Assembly (NCBI RefSeq): GCF_003697915.1
Contig: NZ_RCVN01000009.1
Location: 62,001-126,000 of the forward strand
DNA: 64,000 bases
Direction of reading: 5' to 3'
DNA from: Staphylococcus pseudoxylosus
Lineage (GTDB): Bacteria; Bacillota; Bacilli; Staphylococcales; Staphylococcaceae
The translations under genes and the position numbers were made by a program. A model generated the notes under the pieces. The model did no database searches. It saw only the letters and a program-made list of their open reading frames with translations, and was not told where the DNA came from. Shown piece by piece: positions 9,088-18,109 of the stretch (the first letter of the stretch is position 1; every line of letters begins with the position of its first letter).

Positions 9088-9516
9088 TTATTTTTCAAAA
9101 TGTGGTATTAAATCTGCATAACCTAGTTCTTCTAGCTTGTCGAATGGTATGAATTGTACTGCAGCAGAGTTAATGCAATATCTCAAACCACCACTTTCTT
9201 TTGGTCCATCATTAAAAACATGGCCTAAATGACTATTGGCATCTTCTGAACGAACTTCCGTTCTTACCATGCCAAATGTTTTATCTACAAGTTCTATAAT
9301 TTCTTCATTATCTAACGCTTTTGAAAAACTTGGCCAACCGCAATCTGACTCAAATTTTTCTTCTGAAGTGAATAATGGCTTTCCAGAAATTTTGTCTACA
9401 TAGATACCTTTATCAAAGTGATTCCAATATTCATTTTGAAATGGAGGTTCTGTACCATTTTCTTGTGTAACTAAGTACTCCATTTCGTTTAAATCATTTT
9501 TATTCTTTTTAATCAT
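9088..9516 (-). CDS. msrB: Peptide-methionine (R)-S-oxide reductase MsrB
   Basis: MsrB reduces methionine-R-sulfoxide in oxidised proteins. The 142-residue protein has catalytic Cys114 in [11 protein letters not shown] and the resolving Cys59 in DCGWPSF. Conserved [10 protein letters not shown] is also present. The two CxxC zinc motifs of many MsrB proteins are absent, which is usual for this branch. Its ATG at 9516 lies inside the end of msrA (8-base overlap), so the two stereospecific reductases are coupled. Confidence 0.96.
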   Translation of the reverse strand: MIKKNKNDLNEMEYLVTQENGTEPPFQNEYWNHFDKGIYVDKISGKPLFTSEEKFESDCGWPSFSKALDNEEIIELVDKTFGMVRTEVRSEDANSHLGHVFNDGPKESGGLRYCINSAAVQFIPFDKLEELGYADLIPHFEK

Positions 9517-10036
9517 TTTGCTTCCCCCAATGCTTTTCTATAAAACCTTTGCGTCCTGAACCACGTTGATACTGTTCATAATGTAACGGATTTTTTTTGT
9601 AATAATCTTGATGATAGGATTCTGCAGGATAAAAGTTTTTATACGGTTTAATGGGCGTGATAACAGGATTATCAAATATTGCTTGTTCATTTAATTGTTG
9701 TATCTTTGCTTCGGCAGCTTTTTTTTGTGTTTCATCGTGATAAAAAATCGCCGGTTCGTAATGTTCACCGCGGTCAAAAAATTGACCGCCATTGTCTGTT
9801 GGATCAAATGTTTTAAAATAAACATCTAATATATTTTCGAAGGAAGTAATTTCCGGATTATAGGTGATTTGTACTGCTTCTACATGACCCGTTTGGTTAG
9901 TACTTACACTTTCATAAGTAGGGTTATCAGTATGACCACCACTATACCCAGAAATAACACTTTCTATACCTGGATATGAAGTAAATGGTTTAACTAAACA
10001 CCAAAAACAACCTCCAGCTAATGTCGCATAAGCCAT
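9509..10036 (-). CDS. msrA: Peptide-methionine (S)-S-oxide reductase MsrA
   Basis: MsrA reduces methionine-S-sulfoxide. The 175-residue protein has the catalytic GCFWC motif with Cys10, and conserved GYSGGHTDNPTYESV, GHVEAVQITYNP and FFDRGEHYEPAIFYHDE blocks. It corresponds to the staphylococcal MsrA that is paired with msrB; staphylococci usually carry further msrA copies elsewhere. It is the first gene of the msrA-msrB-crr-yozE unit, with a strong AGGAGG ribosome-binding site before 10036. Confidence 0.95.
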   Translation of the reverse strand: MAYATLAGGCFWCLVKPFTSYPGIESVISGYSGGHTDNPTYESVSTNQTGHVEAVQITYNPEITSFENILDVYFKTFDPTDNGGQFFDRGEHYEPAIFYHDETQKKAAEAKIQQLNEQAIFDNPVITPIKPYKNFYPAESYHQDYYKKNPLHYEQYQRGSGRKGFIEKHWGKQND

Positions 10037-10162
10037 AATATACCTCCTAAGTCTATTTTGTCATAAAGTTACCATTATTTTAAGAGATACGCTATAAAAT
10101 TGTTTATTTATTAATTAAGACATATTGTTTCAAGTATAATCATAGCGACCTTTGAATGGAAC

Positions 10163-11002
10163 TTATGATTTTAACACTACGAGACCAATTGCACCTTGAC
10201 CAGTATGTGTACTAATCACAGGTGTTGTTACGTTTGTGTCGAACTGTGTAAAGTTGAATTCTTCTGAAAAATGTTTTTTAACTTTATCTACGAATTCAAT
10301 AATATTTGCATGTGCAATGCCTATAGATTTTATATTTCTATCACCGATAAATGCACTAATTTCTTTCTTTAAAAATTGTACACTTGCATTTTGTGTTCTT
10401 GAATTGTGTATTAATTCGATTTTACCATCTTCAAGTGTTCCAATTGGTTTGATTTTCATCATATTTCCTATTAAACCTTTAGTTTTACTAATACGACCAC
10501 CTTTGATTAATTGGTTCAATTGGCCTATTACAACATACAGCTTTATATTTTTTTGTAATTCAGTAATTTTAGATACGATAGTTGTAGTGTCATATCCTTC
10601 ATTATTCCAGTCAACTATATGCTGTACTTGATAACCTAACCCAAAAGAGATGGATTTAGAATCAATAACTGTTACCTTACTATCAGTCATTTGACTCGCC
10701 TGTAGCGCTGTTTGGTATGTGCCGCTTAAACCTGAAGTCATATGAATACTTATAATTTCAGAACCGTCTGCACCTAGTTCATCATACATTTCAATAAATT
10801 TACCAATTGCTGGTTGGCTTGTTTTAACATCTGCATCTTCCTGCATTTTCTGAATATATGCTTCAGAAGAAATATCTACTTGGTCTACATAGGCTTCCCC
10901 ATTGATTGTTAAATTAAGCGGTATCACATGTATGTCATTATCAGATAAATACTCGTGTGATAAATCAGATGTTGAATCGGTTACAATTTTCTTTTTCATC
11001 AT
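10163..11002 (-). CDS. DegV family fatty-acid-binding protein
   Basis: The 279-residue protein opens with [16 protein letters not shown] and contains [16 protein letters not shown] and the serine-containing [15 protein letters not shown]. These belong to the DegV/EDD fold that binds a fatty acid between two domains. Such proteins can serve as FakB partners of the FakA kinase; which fatty acid is bound cannot be read here. Two adjacent ATG codons (11002 and 10999) both suit the AGGAGG site. It follows folA by 9 bases and is probably in the thyA-folA operon. Confidence 0.92.
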   Translation of the reverse strand: MMKKKIVTDSTSDLSHEYLSDNDIHVIPLNLTINGEAYVDQVDISSEAYIQKMQEDADVKTSQPAIGKFIEMYDELGADGSEIISIHMTSGLSGTYQTALQASQMTDSKVTVIDSKSISFGLGYQVQHIVDWNNEGYDTTTIVSKITELQKNIKLYVVIGQLNQLIKGGRISKTKGLIGNMMKIKPIGTLEDGKIELIHNSRTQNASVQFLKKEISAFIGDRNIKSIGIAHANIIEFVDKVKKHFSEEFNFTQFDTNVTTPVISTHTGQGAIGLVVLKS

Positions 11003-11011
11003 AATTTCCTC

Positions 11012-11521
<510 letters not shown>

Positions 11522-11597
11522 CTAAATAAGTATTTATAAAGTTCATGGTCTTAATTATATAGTAAAAGGTTTATTAATTTAAATAAAAGCTTATGTT

Positions 11598-12554
11598 TTA
11601 AACTGCAATCGGTGCTTTAATAGCAGGGTGAGATTCATAATCTACAATTTCTAAATCTTCATAATTTATATCGAAAATTGAAGCGTCAGAATTAATTTTA
11701 AGTTTAGGTGGTTCGAAACTATTGCGTGATAATTGTGTTTCTATTGCATCAATATGATTTGAGTAAATATGCGCATCACCAAAAGTATGCACAAATTCTC
11801 CCACTTCTAAACCACATTCTTTAGCTATTAAGTGCGTTAATAAACTATAACTCGCAATGTTAAACGGCACACCTAAGAATATATCGGCACTTCGCTGATA
11901 TAATTGACAACTCAATTTTCCATCTTGAACGTAAAATTGGAACATCGTATGACATGGTGGTAAAGCCATTGTATCAATTTCAGTTGGATTCCATGCAGAA
12001 ATGATATGTCTACGAGAATTAGGGTTATTTTTAATTTGATCAATTACTGTTTTTAACTGATCGAAATGATTACCTTGTTTGTCTTCCCAATCTCGCCATT
12101 GTTTACCATAAACATTACCTAAATCACCGTATTTTGAGGCGAAATCATTATCATTTAATATTTGTTGCTTGAATTTTTGCATTTCTTCTTTATAAATTGC
12201 ATTAAAAGCTTCGTCAGTTTGTGCTTTATGACCAAAATTGGTCATATCTGGTCCGTGATAATCAGATGAATTTATATAATTCTCAAAAGCCCATTCATTC
12301 CAGATATTATTGTTGTACTGAAGTAAATATTTGATGTTCGTATCGCCTTTAATAAACCATAATAATTCAGTTGCGATTAATTTAAAGGAAACTTTTTTAG
12401 TTGTCAGTAAAGGAAATCCTTTTGATAAATCAAATCTGAGTTGATGTCCAAATTTAGAAATTGTGCCAGTGTTTGTGCGATCGTTTTTTTGTTTTCCTAT
12501 CTCAAGAATTTCTTCACATAGATTATGGTAAGATTGGTCGAAACTATTTAACAT
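11598..12554 (-). CDS. thyA: Thymidylate synthase ThyA
   Basis: ThyA methylates dUMP using methylene-tetrahydrofolate and yields dihydrofolate, the substrate of the adjacent folA product. The 318-residue length is usual for staphylococci. The nucleophile lies in [13 protein letters not shown], and [33 protein letters not shown] and GDAHIYSNH form the dUMP and folate sites. It leads the thyA-folA-degV unit. A GGAGTG-like site precedes the ATG at 12554. Confidence 0.97.
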   Translation of the reverse strand: MLNSFDQSYHNLCEEILEIGKQKNDRTNTGTISKFGHQLRFDLSKGFPLLTTKKVSFKLIATELLWFIKGDTNIKYLLQYNNNIWNEWAFENYINSSDYHGPDMTNFGHKAQTDEAFNAIYKEEMQKFKQQILNDNDFASKYGDLGNVYGKQWRDWEDKQGNHFDQLKTVIDQIKNNPNSRRHIISAWNPTEIDTMALPPCHTMFQFYVQDGKLSCQLYQRSADIFLGVPFNIASYSLLTHLIAKECGLEVGEFVHTFGDAHIYSNHIDAIETQLSRNSFEPPKLKINSDASIFDINYEDLEIVDYESHPAIKAPIAV

Positions 12555-12889
12555 AATAGCACACTCCTTTCAATTATATTTTTATTTAATCTTATTGGAT
12601 ATTAGCAACAATTAAAAGAATTTACTATAGATTGTGTAAAAAAGATTGTGTAAAAATATTGCATGTTAGGTAAATTATACAACATTTCAGTGTAAACGTT
12701 ATAAAAGTAGCATTATTTTTAAAAAATAAATGCCAACTTAGTCATATCTCAAGATTAAAAAATAGATATGTCGTAAGTTGGCATTTAAATATGCTTAATT
12801 AGTAGTAATTTTAAACTGTATAAATTTGTTTTACCGCTTCGAATTTATATTAGTTTGCTTAATTAAGATAAGATGTGTTTTTGTTCGTA
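12555..12889. other. thyA-brxA intergenic region
   Basis: This 335-base gap contains the thyA upstream region, a 14-bp tandem direct repeat (agattgtgtaaaaa at 12629-12642 and 12643-12656) and a long terminator hairpin at 12727-12787. On the reverse strand TATAGT follows the repeat and could be the thyA -10 element. No gene was seen. Confidence 0.6.
12727..12787 (-). terminator. Terminator of the bacilliredoxin operon
   Basis: Fourteen-base arms taaatgccaactta and taagttggcattta bracket a longer imperfect stem (catatct/agatatg). The reverse strand continues ATTTTTTAAAAATAA, giving a U-tract about 100 bases past the brxA stop. Confidence 0.75.
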
Positions 12890-13324
12890 TTAACAGTGTT
12901 CATCAAAGGCATCTTTGATATCCATACATATATCTTGAATATCTCTGCCTTCAATGTGTTCGCGTGGGATAAAGTGTTTCAACTCTTGTCCTTTAAACAA
13001 TGCATACGATGGGCTTGATGGTACTTGTTGAATATAATTTCGCATCGTCTCAGTAGCTTCTTTATCTTGACCAGCAAAAACAGTCACTTTATTAGTTGGT
13101 TTTTTATCATTTTGCTCTACAACAGTTACAGCAGCTGGTCTAGCTAAACCAGCTGCACATCCACACGTTGAATTAATTACAACGAATGTAGTGTCGTCTG
13201 TTGAAACGTTGTTCATATAGTTCGTCACATCATCTGAAGTCTCTAAACTTTCAAAATCACGCCCGGTTAATTCACTACGCATCTGTGTAGCAAGTTCGTT
13301 CATATATGCTTCATATGCATTCAT
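12890..13324 (-). CDS. brxA: Bacilliredoxin, BrxA/BrxB (YphP/YqiW) family
   Basis: A 144-residue thioredoxin-fold protein with the CGC redox motif in [16 protein letters not shown] (Cys54 and Cys56). Bacilliredoxins remove bacillithiol from S-bacillithiolated proteins, then are recycled by bacillithiol and YpdA. I chose the ATG at 13324 (MNAYEAYM, as in B. subtilis YphP). An upstream GTG at 13333 lies in the GGAGTG ribosome-binding site. It is the last gene of the operon with cvfC, and bshA and ypdA occur elsewhere in the window. BrxA versus BrxB is assigned from the neighbourhood only. Confidence 0.9.
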   Translation of the reverse strand: MNAYEAYMNELATQMRSELTGRDFESLETSDDVTNYMNNVSTDDTTFVVINSTCGCAAGLARPAAVTVVEQNDKKPTNKVTVFAGQDKEATETMRNYIQQVPSSPSYALFKGQELKHFIPREHIEGRDIQDICMDIKDAFDEHC

Positions 13325-13365
13325 TTCCAACACTCCTTAAAATCTAATAATAAATATTTTAACAA

Positions 13366-14484
13366 TTATATTTTATTTCTGTTAGCAATTTGTTTCCAAA
13401 CTGAGCCCAAAGCTTGATCTCCATTTTCAATTCTTTCAATCGCCATTTCGATTTGAAGTTTAACTTCATATGCTGGATCATTCTCGTGTGCATGTAAAGA
13501 TTCTAATTGCTCTGGACCACCTTCGTCAAAGATGAACATCGCAGCTCTCCATCTAACAATTTTTTGTGGATCGTCTAATGCTTTTTCCATCTCTGGTAAG
13601 GCTTGTTTAAAACCTAAATCACTTAAACAGTCACCTGCAGTTCGTCTTACTGCTGGACTCTTATCGCGTAAACCTTTAAATAGATATGGCAGCACAGCCT
13701 TATCTTCTACCATTCCAAGTAAGACGATAGCTTCACGTCTTAAAGGTGTTTTCTCCTCTTCACTGACAGCATCTCCTAATAATGGAAAATCTTGTTCTGT
13801 TGGTGTTGGGAAAGCCTTCAACATTCTTAAACGTTCTTTCCAATCTTCTGTAGCTTGATACGTTTCAAGTGACACATGCTGGTAATGCTTTTCAGGAATG
13901 ACTACATCTGTGTTTAATGCATCTTGTACGAGTGTTTCTAATTTGTCCTCGGGATAAATTGCTAATATCTCTTCAAAAACTTCTGACATAATTTCATCAA
14001 GTTCACCGTAACGAACTCCTAAATCTTCCCACTTGCGTTGAAAAACGATATTATCGTCATCTTTCTGTGCTGCAAGCATGCTATCTACAAAAATTTCAGG
14101 TAATTGCTTACGTTTTTCTTCTGAATTAGTTGTTAGTTTTACTTGATAAGGAATGCCTTTGAATTTTAAAACTTCAGCCTTAACTTCTCCAAAATGTTCA
14201 TCTGGCATAGGTTCTTCTAATTCTGCTACATCTTTATTTAATGTAGCAGTGACTTTAGGCAATAATGTTTCCCAGTCGTATTTTGGTTTTTTATCTATTG
14301 CAAGAAAATCCATAACATAAAATATAGATTTGATACCTTCTACGGCTAATACGTCATTGATAAAGTTGGGTTGGTCATCTTGGATGGTAGTATACGTATT
14401 TGATTTATTATCTTTTCTCTTATCATTTAGTACAATTTTCATTGTGTTAGGACTTGGCGTAGGTTCAACACGTACGATTTCCAT
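13366..14484 (-). CDS. cvfC: Conserved virulence factor C (Nfu-N domain plus HEAT-like repeats)
   Basis: The 372-residue protein begins with an Nfu/NifU N-terminal domain (about 1-90, [19 protein letters not shown]). A middle segment follows, then HEAT-like repeats (about 230-350, including [25 protein letters not shown] and [16 protein letters not shown]). CvfC was identified in S. aureus as a factor affecting virulence; its biochemistry is not settled. The Nfu-N domain suggests a link to Fe-S protein maturation. It is preceded by AAGGAGG and lies 15 bases after a small paralogue of its own N-terminal domain. Confidence 0.9.
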   Translation of the reverse strand: MEIVRVEPTPSPNTMKIVLNDKRKDNKSNTYTTIQDDQPNFINDVLAVEGIKSIFYVMDFLAIDKKPKYDWETLLPKVTATLNKDVAELEEPMPDEHFGEVKAEVLKFKGIPYQVKLTTNSEEKRKQLPEIFVDSMLAAQKDDDNIVFQRKWEDLGVRYGELDEIMSEVFEEILAIYPEDKLETLVQDALNTDVVIPEKHYQHVSLETYQATEDWKERLRMLKAFPTPTEQDFPLLGDAVSEEEKTPLRREAIVLLGMVEDKAVLPYLFKGLRDKSPAVRRTAGDCLSDLGFKQALPEMEKALDDPQKIVRWRAAMFIFDEGGPEQLESLHAHENDPAYEVKLQIEMAIERIENGDQALGSVWKQIANRNKI

Positions 14485-14499
14485 TTAAGAACCTCCTTA

Positions 14500-14757
14500 T
14501 TAAATATTTTCTAATGTTTCGGTTACTCGTGGTAATAAGTCGTCCCAATTGGAATCAGATTTCTTATCAACGGATATGAAATTCATAGCTTGAAAAATAG
14601 ACTTAATGCCTTCTAATTCAAGTATTGTATTGATAAAATCAGGTTGACCTTCTTTGACAGAAGTATACGTGTTAGGTTTATAGTCCTCACCTGATAATTG
14701 TAAAACGATTTTCATTGTATTTGGGTTTGGTGTTTGTGCTACCTCTACGATTTCCAT
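14500..14757 (-). CDS. Small Nfu/NifU N-terminal domain protein
   Basis: An 85-residue stand-alone Nfu-N domain starting [20 protein letters not shown]. It aligns along its whole length with the first 85 residues of the adjacent CvfC (shared MEIV, [11 protein letters not shown], NTYT, FIN, EGIKSIF, DKK and LLP). This shows a tandem duplication, or separation of one module. No C-terminal CxxC Fe-S domain is present, so it is not a complete Nfu scaffold. AGGAGG precedes the ATG. It is cotranscribed with cvfC and the zinc-finger gene. Confidence 0.85.
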   Translation of the reverse strand: MEIVEVAQTPNPNTMKIVLQLSGEDYKPNTYTSVKEGQPDFINTILELEGIKSIFQAMNFISVDKKSDSNWDDLLPRVTETLENI

Positions 14758-14773
14758 TTTAAATTCCTCCTAA

Positions 14774-14968
14774 TTATTGCAGCTCATTGCCTAATTGTTT
14801 AATCTCTTTCCCTACCGAACATTCTGATATGCAAAAATGGTGGGCATGTGTTTTTCCTTGAGTTTTATTAATGTGATGTTTAAGTAAGCATTTATTGCAA
14901 TATGTGTTCATAAGATGATCTATTGCTTCTATTGCTTCTTTTTCAGAATAAGTTAGAATACTCGTCAC
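14774..14968 (-). CDS. Small zinc-finger-like protein
   Basis: A 64-residue protein with Cys and His pairs (CNKC near residue 24, HAHHFCISEC near 42-50) resembling the small zf-C2HCIx2C family of firmicutes. The start is uncertain. The GTG at 14968 lies almost against AGGAG, and the next ATG would remove 19 conserved-looking residues. A non-ATG start a few codons in, such as ATT, is also possible. It is the first gene of the brxA-cvfC operon and has an extended -10 promoter upstream. Confidence 0.72.
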   Translation of the reverse strand: MTSILTYSEKEAIEAIDHLMNTYCNKCLLKHHINKTQGKTHAHHFCISECSVGKEIKQLGNELQ

Positions 14969-15040
14969 TCTCCTGTTACGCTATAAGTAAAATGTCCCTA
15001 ATAAATACATTAAATTTACAAGGATTTGACACTTAGAATC

Positions 15041-15046
15041 ATTATA
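15041..15046 (-). promoter_or_regulatory. Extended -10 promoter of the zinc-finger/cvfC/brxA operon
   Basis: The reverse strand reads TGATATAAT, an extended -10 (TG-N-TATAAT), with TAAACA 17 bases upstream as a partial -35. It lies about 70 bases from the first gene, leaving an untranslated leader. Confidence 0.6.
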
Positions 15047-15127
15047 TCATTTGTAACAATGTTTGTTTAATCTTAAAATTTATGCACAATTTTTATCTAC
15101 ATTTGGTAATGATTTTATTTAATTTGC

Positions 15128-15155
15128 TTGTATTTTTTGTTTTATTTGGTAAAAT
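15128..15155 (+). promoter_or_regulatory. Promoter of the queuosine-precursor transporter
   Basis: TTGTAT (15128-15133), a 16-base spacer and TAAAAT (15150-15155) place the start just upstream of the preQ1 aptamer at 15172. Confidence 0.5.
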
Positions 15156-15171
15156 TATTTAGTTGTTTATT

Positions 15172-15208
15172 TTGCGGTTTCTAAACACCCGCATCAACAA
15201 AATTTAGG
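15172..15208 (+). promoter_or_regulatory. PreQ1 class I riboswitch
   Basis: A P1 stem TGCGG (15173-15177) with CCGCA (15189-15193) encloses TTTCTAAACAC. It is followed by the A-rich tail CAACAAAA and TTTAG (15203-15207), which can pair with the loop CTAAA (15181-15185) to form the H-type pseudoknot. The layout GGUUUC, CCC and AACAAAA fits the class I aptamer. The pseudoknot strand runs into AGGAGG (15206-15211), the ribosome-binding site, so ligand binding should hide it and switch off translation. Confidence 0.88.
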
Positions 15209-15219
15209 AGGCAAATAAA

Positions 15220-15924
15220 TTGTTTAATGAAATATTTGGAGTAGTAACATTTTTAGTAACATTTCTTTTATTAGTAGCCATGTATAGATTGTTTGGTAAA
15301 CATGGTCTGATTGCTTGGGTTGCAATAGGTACAATAATTGCAAACATTCAAGTGATTAAAACTGTAGATGTATTTACGATTTCTGCAACTTTGGGTAATG
15401 TCATGTTCGCTTCGATCTATCTTGCGACAGACATATTAAATGATATTTATGGTAGAAAAGTTGCAAAACGTGCAGTTTGGATAGGTTTTAGTTCTACCTT
15501 GGTTATGATTATTGTTATGCAAATGTCATTGCATTTCACACCATCGCCAATTGATAGTTCTCAACAAGCATTAGAAAGTATCTTTAACCTTGTTCCTAGA
15601 ATTGCATTGGGATCTGTGATTGCTTACATTATCGGCCAACATTTAGACGTATTATTATTTAGTTTAATAAAAAAACTTTTTAGTTCAGATAAAACGTTTA
15701 TTATTAGAGCATACGGCAGTACAATCATCAGTAATATTATTGATACTGCACTATTTGTATCGATTGCGTTTATCGGTTCTATGCCAAATGCTGCAGTTTT
15801 TGAAATCTTTATAACTACTTACTTATTGAAAGTGATATCAACGATATTTAATGTTCCTTTTGGTTATTGGGCTAAATCAATGTACCGCAAGGGTAAAATA
15901 AATAAACTAGATGAAGGTTACTAA
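15220..15924 (+). CDS. Queuosine precursor transporter (YhhQ/DUF165 family)
   Basis: The 234-residue protein has about six or seven membrane segments and the VUT/YhhQ signature ATDILNDIYGRKVAKRAVWIGF. YhhQ proteins import queuosine precursors such as preQ0 or preQ1 for tRNA modification. The preQ1-I riboswitch immediately upstream supports that role directly. The start is TTG at 15220, eight bases after AGGAGG; no in-frame ATG exists before residue 22. It is monocistronic and ends at a bidirectional terminator. Confidence 0.93.
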   Translation: MFNEIFGVVTFLVTFLLLVAMYRLFGKHGLIAWVAIGTIIANIQVIKTVDVFTISATLGNVMFASIYLATDILNDIYGRKVAKRAVWIGFSSTLVMIIVMQMSLHFTPSPIDSSQQALESIFNLVPRIALGSVIAYIIGQHLDVLLFSLIKKLFSSDKTFIIRAYGSTIISNIIDTALFVSIAFIGSMPNAAVFEIFITTYLLKVISTIFNVPFGYWAKSMYRKGKINKLDEGY

Positions 15925-15965
15925 AAAACTCTAGGATTGGTTAACTACCAGTCCTAGAGTTTTTA
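15924..15965. terminator. Bidirectional terminator between convergent genes
   Basis: Arms aaaaactctaggattgg and ccagtcctagagttttt form a long stem with A-tract and T-tract flanks, so it can work for both strands. The second arm lies within the last codons of the reverse-strand hydrolase gene. Confidence 0.85.
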
Positions 15966-16525
15966 TTATTATTTAATGTTTGAATGATTTGGTCTTTTAG
16001 AAAATTGAAAGTCCTATATCCATCGCTATCAAGGAAATGACCTTCGTGTGATACATGTAATGTTTCCGTCTTTAATTCATGAGACAATCTGTCGGTTGCA
16101 TCAATATTGACAATTGGGTCATGGCTACCGGCAATCGTTACGATGTGTTGTGCATTAATCATACGGAAATCAATCTGAGTTTGTAATATATAGTGATCAA
16201 GTTCTGGTAAATTTGTTAATTGCTCATTAAAACCAGAAATGAGAAATAGTCCTTTAATAGTCGGAGCGTGTTTTAGCTTAGACAAATAATCAAGTATAGT
16301 TATTACACCTAAACTATGTGCAACAATGAGGGTTTCTGCATTTAGCTTATTTTCTAAACTATTTTGTATAGCTGTTATCCAATCATCTAAATTGGGTTGA
16401 TTTGTATTCGGTAAATACACGATTTCCGTAGAATAACCAAACTGCTTCATTTCGGTAGCTAACCACTCAAACCAATGACTTTTAGTAGTTGCTTGATAAC
16501 CGTGTATAATAAACATATTTTTCAA
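15941..16525 (-). CDS. RBBP9/YdeN-type alpha/beta hydrolase
   Basis: A 194-residue serine hydrolase fold protein: FIIHGYQATTKSHWFEWL at the N-terminus, nucleophile elbow VAHSLGVITIL, a later Asp in AGSHDPIVN and His in SHEGHFLDSDGY. These form a Ser-Asp-His triad. The natural substrate is unknown. I chose the TTG at 16525, 11 bases after AAAGGA, because it gives (M)KNMFIIHGY, matching relatives. A TTG at 16534 is too close to the ribosome-binding site and the ATG at 16516 is far from it. Confidence 0.85.
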   Translation of the reverse strand: MKNMFIIHGYQATTKSHWFEWLATEMKQFGYSTEIVYLPNTNQPNLDDWITAIQNSLENKLNAETLIVAHSLGVITILDYLSKLKHAPTIKGLFLISGFNEQLTNLPELDHYILQTQIDFRMINAQHIVTIAGSHDPIVNIDATDRLSHELKTETLHVSHEGHFLDSDGYRTFNFLKDQIIQTLNNNKNSRTGS

Positions 16526-16682
16526 ATAGATCAACGTCCTTTCAAATCCGACTTATTTAGTAGGGATAATTAAAAGTATAAGCTATATCATATAATTTCA
16601 CAAGCAATTTAATGTCGCGTAAATAGTATCTATGTGCCTGATTTGATAAAATAAACATAAATAATAGATAAAGGTGGAAATT

Positions 16683-17087
16683 ATGGCAAAAATTTACTTT
16701 GATGCTGCTACAGCTGGTAATCCTGGTGTAAGCGCATGTGCAGTCGTGTTAGTAATTGACGATGAGCGCTTTCACTATACAAAAGATTTAGGTGTTATGG
16801 ATAATCATAGTGCTGAATGGGCATCTTTAATATTTTCTTTGGAATGTGCTGTTAAACATGATATATCCACAGCTTTAGTGTTTACAGATTCGAAACTTAT
16901 AGAGGATAGTATTAATAAAGGTAGCGTTAAAAATGAAAAATTCAAACTTTATTACGATAAGATGTTAGCGTTAGAACAGCATTTTGAATTGTTTTTCGTT
17001 AGATGGGTACCTAGAAATCAAAACAAAGAGGCAAATCATCATGCTAAAAATGAACTTTATAAAATAACCAAGCAAAATAAAAAATAG
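16683..17087 (+). CDS. RNase HI-like protein (YpeP type)
   Basis: A 134-residue RNase H fold protein opening MAKIYFDAATAGNPGVSACA. Carboxylates at Asp7, Glu45 (HSAEWAS) and Asp69 (FTDSKLIEDS) match three catalytic residues of RNase HI. At the fourth position, normally Asp in NxxADxLA, the sequence is KEANHHA, with Asn118. Activity is therefore doubtful, as for some Bacillus relatives. The ATG at 16683 follows AAGGTGG; an upstream GTG lies in that site and was rejected. The gene is convergent with the ypcP-like nuclease. Confidence 0.87.
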   Translation: MAKIYFDAATAGNPGVSACAVVLVIDDERFHYTKDLGVMDNHSAEWASLIFSLECAVKHDISTALVFTDSKLIEDSINKGSVKNEKFKLYYDKMLALEQHFELFFVRWVPRNQNKEANHHAKNELYKITKQNKK

Positions 17088-17118
17088 CGCCATTACTAGT
17101 AATTTACTAAAAATGAAG

Positions 17119-17170
17119 AAAGCGGACATATGAAATCAAAGTAAAAACTTTGAATTTATATGTCCGCTTT
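17119..17170. terminator. Bidirectional terminator hairpin
   Basis: Arms gaaagcggacatat and atatgtccgcttt, with an inner caaag/ctttg stem, separate the convergent RNase H-like and 5'-3' exonuclease genes. Confidence 0.75.
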
Positions 17171-17207
17171 GTATATAGTTTATAAGTCTTAGTTACATGT
17201 GTTTGAG

Positions 17208-18089
17208 TTAACTAAAATGAGTAGCCAGATATTTACCAGATACATATAACTCGTGTTCTTTACATATATTTAAAACTTTTGTTATTTCAGTACCAAATGC
17301 CATATCATCTAATAAGTCATTTGTATTTAAAGGAACTTCTGTATGGATTTTTGCTAAGGTTTTTGAAAGTTTAAGATTGTCCATATCGGATTCAATTTTA
17401 TTACGCTGACCAGCTGTTAATTGTTCTAAAGAAGCAATAACAGATTCAACTGAACCGTGATTTTGAATGAGTTTGATTGCTGTTTTTTCTCCGATACCTT
17501 TTACTCCAGGATAGCCGTCCGCAGTGTCGCCCATAAATGCTTTAACGTCTACAAGTTGTGATGGGTTCAAACCATATTCACTTTGGAATCTATTTAAGGT
17601 GTAACGATTGTAGATATTAAATCCCTTTTTGGTTAACCAAATCTCAACATTTGGGTTAATACATTGTAAAATATCTCTATCCCCTGTCACGATATAAACT
17701 TGGTTTTGTTCAGAATAGGCTTCTGCTAAAGTACCAATGACATCATCTGCTTCAAAATTTTGGACGCCTATATTAACAAAACCGAATTGGTTAGAGACTT
17801 CTTTGACGTAATCGAATTGTGGTATCAGTTCGTCTGGGGGTGCAGGACGATTTTGTTTGTAACCATCGAACATATCGTTTCTAAAAGTAGATTTACCCAT
17901 ATCCCAACATACAGCTACATGTGTTGGTTGAATTTCGTTTATTGCAGTGAAGACATGGCGTACAAACCCTTGAACACCATTTGTTGGTGTTCCCGAAGAG
18001 TTTCTCATAAATTGTTTGTGCAGACTTGTGGCAAAGAAATGGCGAAATAGTAAAGCCATGCCATCAATTAATAATATTTTTTTGTACAT
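17208..18089 (-). CDS. 5'-3' exonuclease (PolA N-terminal-like, YpcP)
   Basis: A 293-residue stand-alone flap/5'-3' nuclease resembling the N-terminal domain of DNA polymerase I. Metal-binding acidic clusters are visible: LIDGMALLFRHFF, NFEADDVIGTLAE, TGDRDILQ and MGDTADGYPGVKGIGEKTA, the last followed by the helix-hairpin-helix. It probably removes RNA primers or flaps, with a backup to PolA. It starts 20 bases after the dynamin-like gene and shares its operon, as in B. subtilis ypbR-ypcP. Confidence 0.93.
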   Translation of the reverse strand: MYKKILLIDGMALLFRHFFATSLHKQFMRNSSGTPTNGVQGFVRHVFTAINEIQPTHVAVCWDMGKSTFRNDMFDGYKQNRPAPPDELIPQFDYVKEVSNQFGFVNIGVQNFEADDVIGTLAEAYSEQNQVYIVTGDRDILQCINPNVEIWLTKKGFNIYNRYTLNRFQSEYGLNPSQLVDVKAFMGDTADGYPGVKGIGEKTAIKLIQNHGSVESVIASLEQLTAGQRNKIESDMDNLKLSKTLAKIHTEVPLNTNDLLDDMAFGTEITKVLNICKEHELYVSGKYLATHFS

Positions 18090-18109
18090 AAAAGTACCTC
18101 TTCCTCTAA

